DNA of 7,070 nt, from contig CABUOH010000056.1 in NCBI GenBank assembly GCA_902493085.1, forward strand, positions 1 through 7,070. Direction: 5' to 3'. The position numbers and the translations under genes were made by a program. Of this stretch, positions 5,511-7,070 are shown piece after piece. This stretch comes from an uncultured Sutterella sp. GTDB taxonomy: Bacteria; Pseudomonadota; Gammaproteobacteria; Burkholderiales; Burkholderiaceae_F. Position 1 is the first letter of the stretch; the number at the start of each line of letters is the position of its first letter. The notes beneath the pieces were generated by a model that did no database searches, was not told where the DNA came from, and saw only the letters and a list, made by a program, of their open reading frames with translations.

Positions 5511-5584
5511 GGGCGGGACCTTCCCGACGAAACCCTCCTTTCGTTGATGTGGCTGAAAATTTGTCTGAGGCAGGGCTTTTTTTC

Positions 5585-5620
5585 GAAGTTACGTAAGTTG
5601 TTATAACTTTGAGTAACTTC
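5585..5620 (-). repeat. Nested inverted repeat at the 3' end of the ATPase gene, containing TTACGTAA
   Basis: GAAGTTAC (5585-5592) and GTAACTTC (5613-5620) form a perfect 8-bp pair. AAGTT (5595-5599) and AACTT (5605-5609) pair inside it. T-run 5580-5583 can pair with A-run 5622-5625 across one mismatch, lengthening the arms. The right arm overlaps the ATPase stop codon (5619-5621). It could act as a hairpin ending either transcript, although the tail after it on the ATPase strand is A-rich, not T-rich. Confidence 0.6.
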
Positions 5621-6788
5621 AAAAACCGTTCAAATATTCCTCAAGGTGGTCAAGCCAAACCAAGGCTGCTTGCGGATCGGAAACCGCGTAGCTGCCGTAT
5701 CTGACCGGATAGATCCAGTCCAACTTTTGCATTTTGTTCAACTTGGCTTGTACGCTGGATGCTTTGATGAGGCTGGTTCTTCCAACGGATTCAGTCAGAC
5801 GCTTCAGAAATGCTGTCGAGTAAAGGTTCATGCAGCCAAACTCACCGGACTTCGCAATTTCGGTGAAGATGAATTTCGTGATGTCATCGGACGTCTTAAT
5901 GGGATTAAGGAACTCCTCGGCATCGCTTCGTGCTTGGGAGGTACACATGAGCAGAAAAGCTTCATCCACCTCATTGACTCCTTGAAAGCTCTGCAAATCC
6001 TGCAGGAGCTTTCGGAAGGTCTTCGGTCGGAAACCCAATGCCTGAAAGCCATTCAGCAACGCATCTTCACTAGGAAGAATGGCAGGATCTTCAGTTGCCG
6101 ACATACGGATTCTTTCGGCTTCCCATTTGACATAGTCTTCTTCAAGCAGAGGAAAATCCATGCGATCAGCGCCGTAAAAAGCTTGAGAAGACTTGGAAGC
6201 CATTCCGGCAACAAAGGAACGATGCGAGCCGGTTCCGATGATCAAAAGGTGAGTATTGTCGGGATTCGGGAAACGAAGATTAACTGCGTCACGAGCAGAT
6301 TTTAGGGCTGCTAGCAAGTTTTGACCGGATTCGGACTTAAGCGTTTCCTGAATTTCATCGATAATCAAAACTATATTGGTCTGAACTTTGTCAATGACTT
6401 CACGGAAGGCGTGGGCAAGACTTACGCCGTTTGTTTCTCCAACTTGGTCCGCTTTAAAGCTCAGAGAGAGCAACTTGAGGTCAACCTTTAACTCCGAGAG
6501 ACTTAAAGGAGAGGAAAGGTTGCTAAAAGCAGTTTGCAGCTCAGACAAAACGGTTTGAGTCGGAGACATGTGTTCTCGATTGCCCCACAGGTCGGCATAG
6601 ATCACAAAGGCGCCTTTTTTCTTCAGGGCAGGTATGAGGTCCTGTTGGAGAAAGGTTGTTTTGCCTATTCGACGAACGCCGGTGATAAAGAGGCCGTCCC
6701 GTGCGGATTCTTGAAGAGCAGTCGGGGTCAACAGCCTTCGAGCCAGGGATTCGGCAATTTCCGTGCGATGGTAGATCGAGTTACACAT
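5619..6788 (-). CDS. Orphan P-loop ATPase (ATPase_2/AAA-like) with C-terminal winged-helix-like region
   Basis: A 389-residue soluble protein when started at 6788. GVRRIGKTT (37-45) is a Walker A loop of the GxRRxGKT type found in the archaeal-type/DEXX-box ATPase families. IVLIIDEIQ (139-147) is Walker B with Asp144 and catalytic Glu145. LLIIGTGSHR (181-190) sits where a sensor-1 strand is expected. The segment of about residues 310-375 (KASSVQAKLNKMQKLDWIYP then VRYGSYAVSDP) resembles a winged helix and may bind DNA or a partner. No nuclease, transmembrane or repeat domain is seen. ATG 6863 would add 25 residues, but those codons cross a likely -10 element and a dyad, so ATG 6788 (MCNSIYHRTE) is preferred; neither start has a clear ribosome-binding site. 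Composition (45% GC in block 6301-6360) differs from the 63% of the LysR gene, suggesting transfer. Related orphan ATPases are common in gut bacteria, with no established role known to me. Confidence 0.82.
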   Translation of the reverse strand: MCNSIYHRTEIAESLARRLLTPTALQESARDGLFITGVRRIGKTTFLQQDLIPALKKKGAFVIYADLWGNREHMSPTQTVLSELQTAFSNLSSPLSLSELKVDLKLLSLSFKADQVGETNGVSLAHAFREVIDKVQTNIVLIIDEIQETLKSESGQNLLAALKSARDAVNLRFPNPDNTHLLIIGTGSHRSFVAGMASKSSQAFYGADRMDFPLLEEDYVKWEAERIRMSATEDPAILPSEDALLNGFQALGFRPKTFRKLLQDLQSFQGVNEVDEAFLLMCTSQARSDAEEFLNPIKTSDDITKFIFTEIAKSGEFGCMNLYSTAFLKRLTESVGRTSLIKASSVQAKLNKMQKLDWIYPVRYGSYAVSDPQAALVWLDHLEEYLNGF

Positions 6789-6797
6789 TGGCTTGGT

Positions 6798-6832
6798 AAT
6801 TACGTAAAAAATGACTGATTTGCGTAATTGTA
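6798..6832 (-). promoter_or_regulatory. Dyad overlapping a candidate -10 box at the ATPase start
   Basis: AATTACG (6798-6804) and CGTAATT (6823-6829) are a perfect 7-bp inverted repeat with an 18-bp spacer; the left arm is part of the palindrome TTACGTAA (6800-6807). On the minus strand TACAAT (6832-6827) matches a -10 box at five positions and overlaps the right arm. Transcription from it would start near 6820, about 32 nt before ATG 6788. No good -35 is seen. The arrangement fits an operator controlling the ATPase. Confidence 0.45.
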
Positions 6833-6843
6833 CTCCAACGGTT

Positions 6844-6860
6844 CGAGTCGAGCGGACTCG
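6844..6860 (-). other. Small GC-rich stem-loop upstream of the ATPase promoter region
   Basis: CGAGTC (6844-6849) and GACTCG (6855-6860) form a 6-bp stem with a 5-nt loop. It lies between the end of the partial minus-strand gene at 6972 and the ATPase. It may help end that upstream transcript, but no T-tract follows on the minus strand. Confidence 0.35.
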
Positions 6861-6971
6861 CATGACGGCTCTGGCCTTCTACGCCCGCAGTCTTCGCATT
6901 TCTTCGAGCACGGGCTGCACGGGAACCTCGAGAAACGAGCGCCGAAGTCAGCACAATTCAAGAACGGCTTT

Positions 6972-7070
6972 TTACCTCGGCTGGTCCTTGGCCCAGGCAA
7001 TGCCGTCCGCAATGATCTTGTCAAGTTCACTCTGGGATAATTCGGATGCCAGCACTTCTTTCTTCGCCTC
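6972..7070 (-). CDS. C-terminal end of an unidentified protein (5' part outside window)
   Basis: On the minus strand the frame entering at 7070 encodes 32 residues ending in TAA 6974-6972: EAKKEVLASELSQSELDKII followed by ADGIAWAKDQPR. It reads as a typical helical, charged protein tail. The codon choice is natural, and the frame is open to the window edge. I do not recognise a family from so short a piece. It lies 183 nt upstream of the ATPase start on the same strand. The intervening 6833-6971 shows no other gene. Confidence 0.55.
   Translation of the reverse strand, partial: EAKKEVLASELSQSELDKIIADGIAWAKDQPR

Noticed and set aside
4687..5547. Long open frame on the plus strand opposite the LysR gene (286 codons)
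   Set aside because: The LysR frame has clear helix-turn-helix and effector-domain features. The opposite frame has low-complexity Arg/Gly/Ala-rich sequence and runs past the LysR start into the repeats.
6840..6849. GGTTCGAGTC, which resembles a tRNA T-loop and a possible integration target beside the ATPase gene
   Set aside because: The flanking five-base arms do not pair as a T stem (AACGG against CGAGC), and no anticodon arm or acceptor stem is found on either side.
1..7070. CRISPR array, rRNA, tRNA, transposase or integrase
   Set aside because: No regularly spaced long repeats, no RNA gene signatures and no transposase or integrase motifs were found on either strand.

Overview
The window looks like a chromosomal segment of a Gram-negative gut-type betaproteobacterium, most plausibly Sutterellaceae (Sutterella or a relative). 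This rests on an outer-membrane porin of the betaproteobacterial type (AAA|D signal cleavage, terminal TYRF), a Dcu-family anaerobic C4-dicarboxylate carrier, a LysR-family regulator and GC-rich codon use in these genes. The assignment is inferred from gene content only.

Layout: (1) 1-432, + strand, is the C-terminal part of a Dcu dicarboxylate transporter, followed by an intrinsic terminator at about 560-594. (2) 433-904 is mostly non-coding. It holds that terminator, a small coding-like remnant (about 602-814) and a 10-bp tandem duplication. (3) 905-1687 and 1864-2694, + strand, are two unrelated-looking Fic-domain proteins in tandem. The first has a fully canonical Fic motif plus an N-terminal autoinhibitory motif (class II). 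The second keeps the inhibitory motif but has Gln where the catalytic His should be, and GNK in place of GNG. (4) 2695-3125 is non-coding, with a 3x14-bp tandem repeat. (5) 3126-4298, + strand, is a complete general porin. (6) 4299-4446 is a convergent intergenic region with a hairpin, a bidirectional terminator and a second 3x14-bp repeat. (7) 4447-5409, - strand, is a LysR-type regulator, with four 10-bp phased repeats upstream of its start. (8) 5619-6788, - strand, is an orphan P-loop ATPase with a C-terminal winged-helix-like region. An inverted repeat containing the palindrome TTACGTAA lies at each end of the gene. (9) 6972-7070, - strand, is the C-terminal tail of an unidentified protein running off the window.

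Functionally this is a patchwork, not one operon. The GC-rich genes (Dcu, porin, LysR) look native: a dicarboxylate carrier and a porin fit anaerobic fumarate/succinate metabolism and nutrient entry. The lower-GC genes (first Fic, 5' half of the second Fic, the ATPase) look like accessory acquisitions. Hand counts of 60-base blocks give 28% GC at the start of the second Fic gene against 62-65% in its second half, 43% in the first Fic, 45% in the ATPase and 63% in the LysR gene. The points most worth following up are the paired Fic proteins with one apparently lacking the catalytic His, the GC mosaic inside the second one, and the ATPase with TTACGTAA dyads at both ends.
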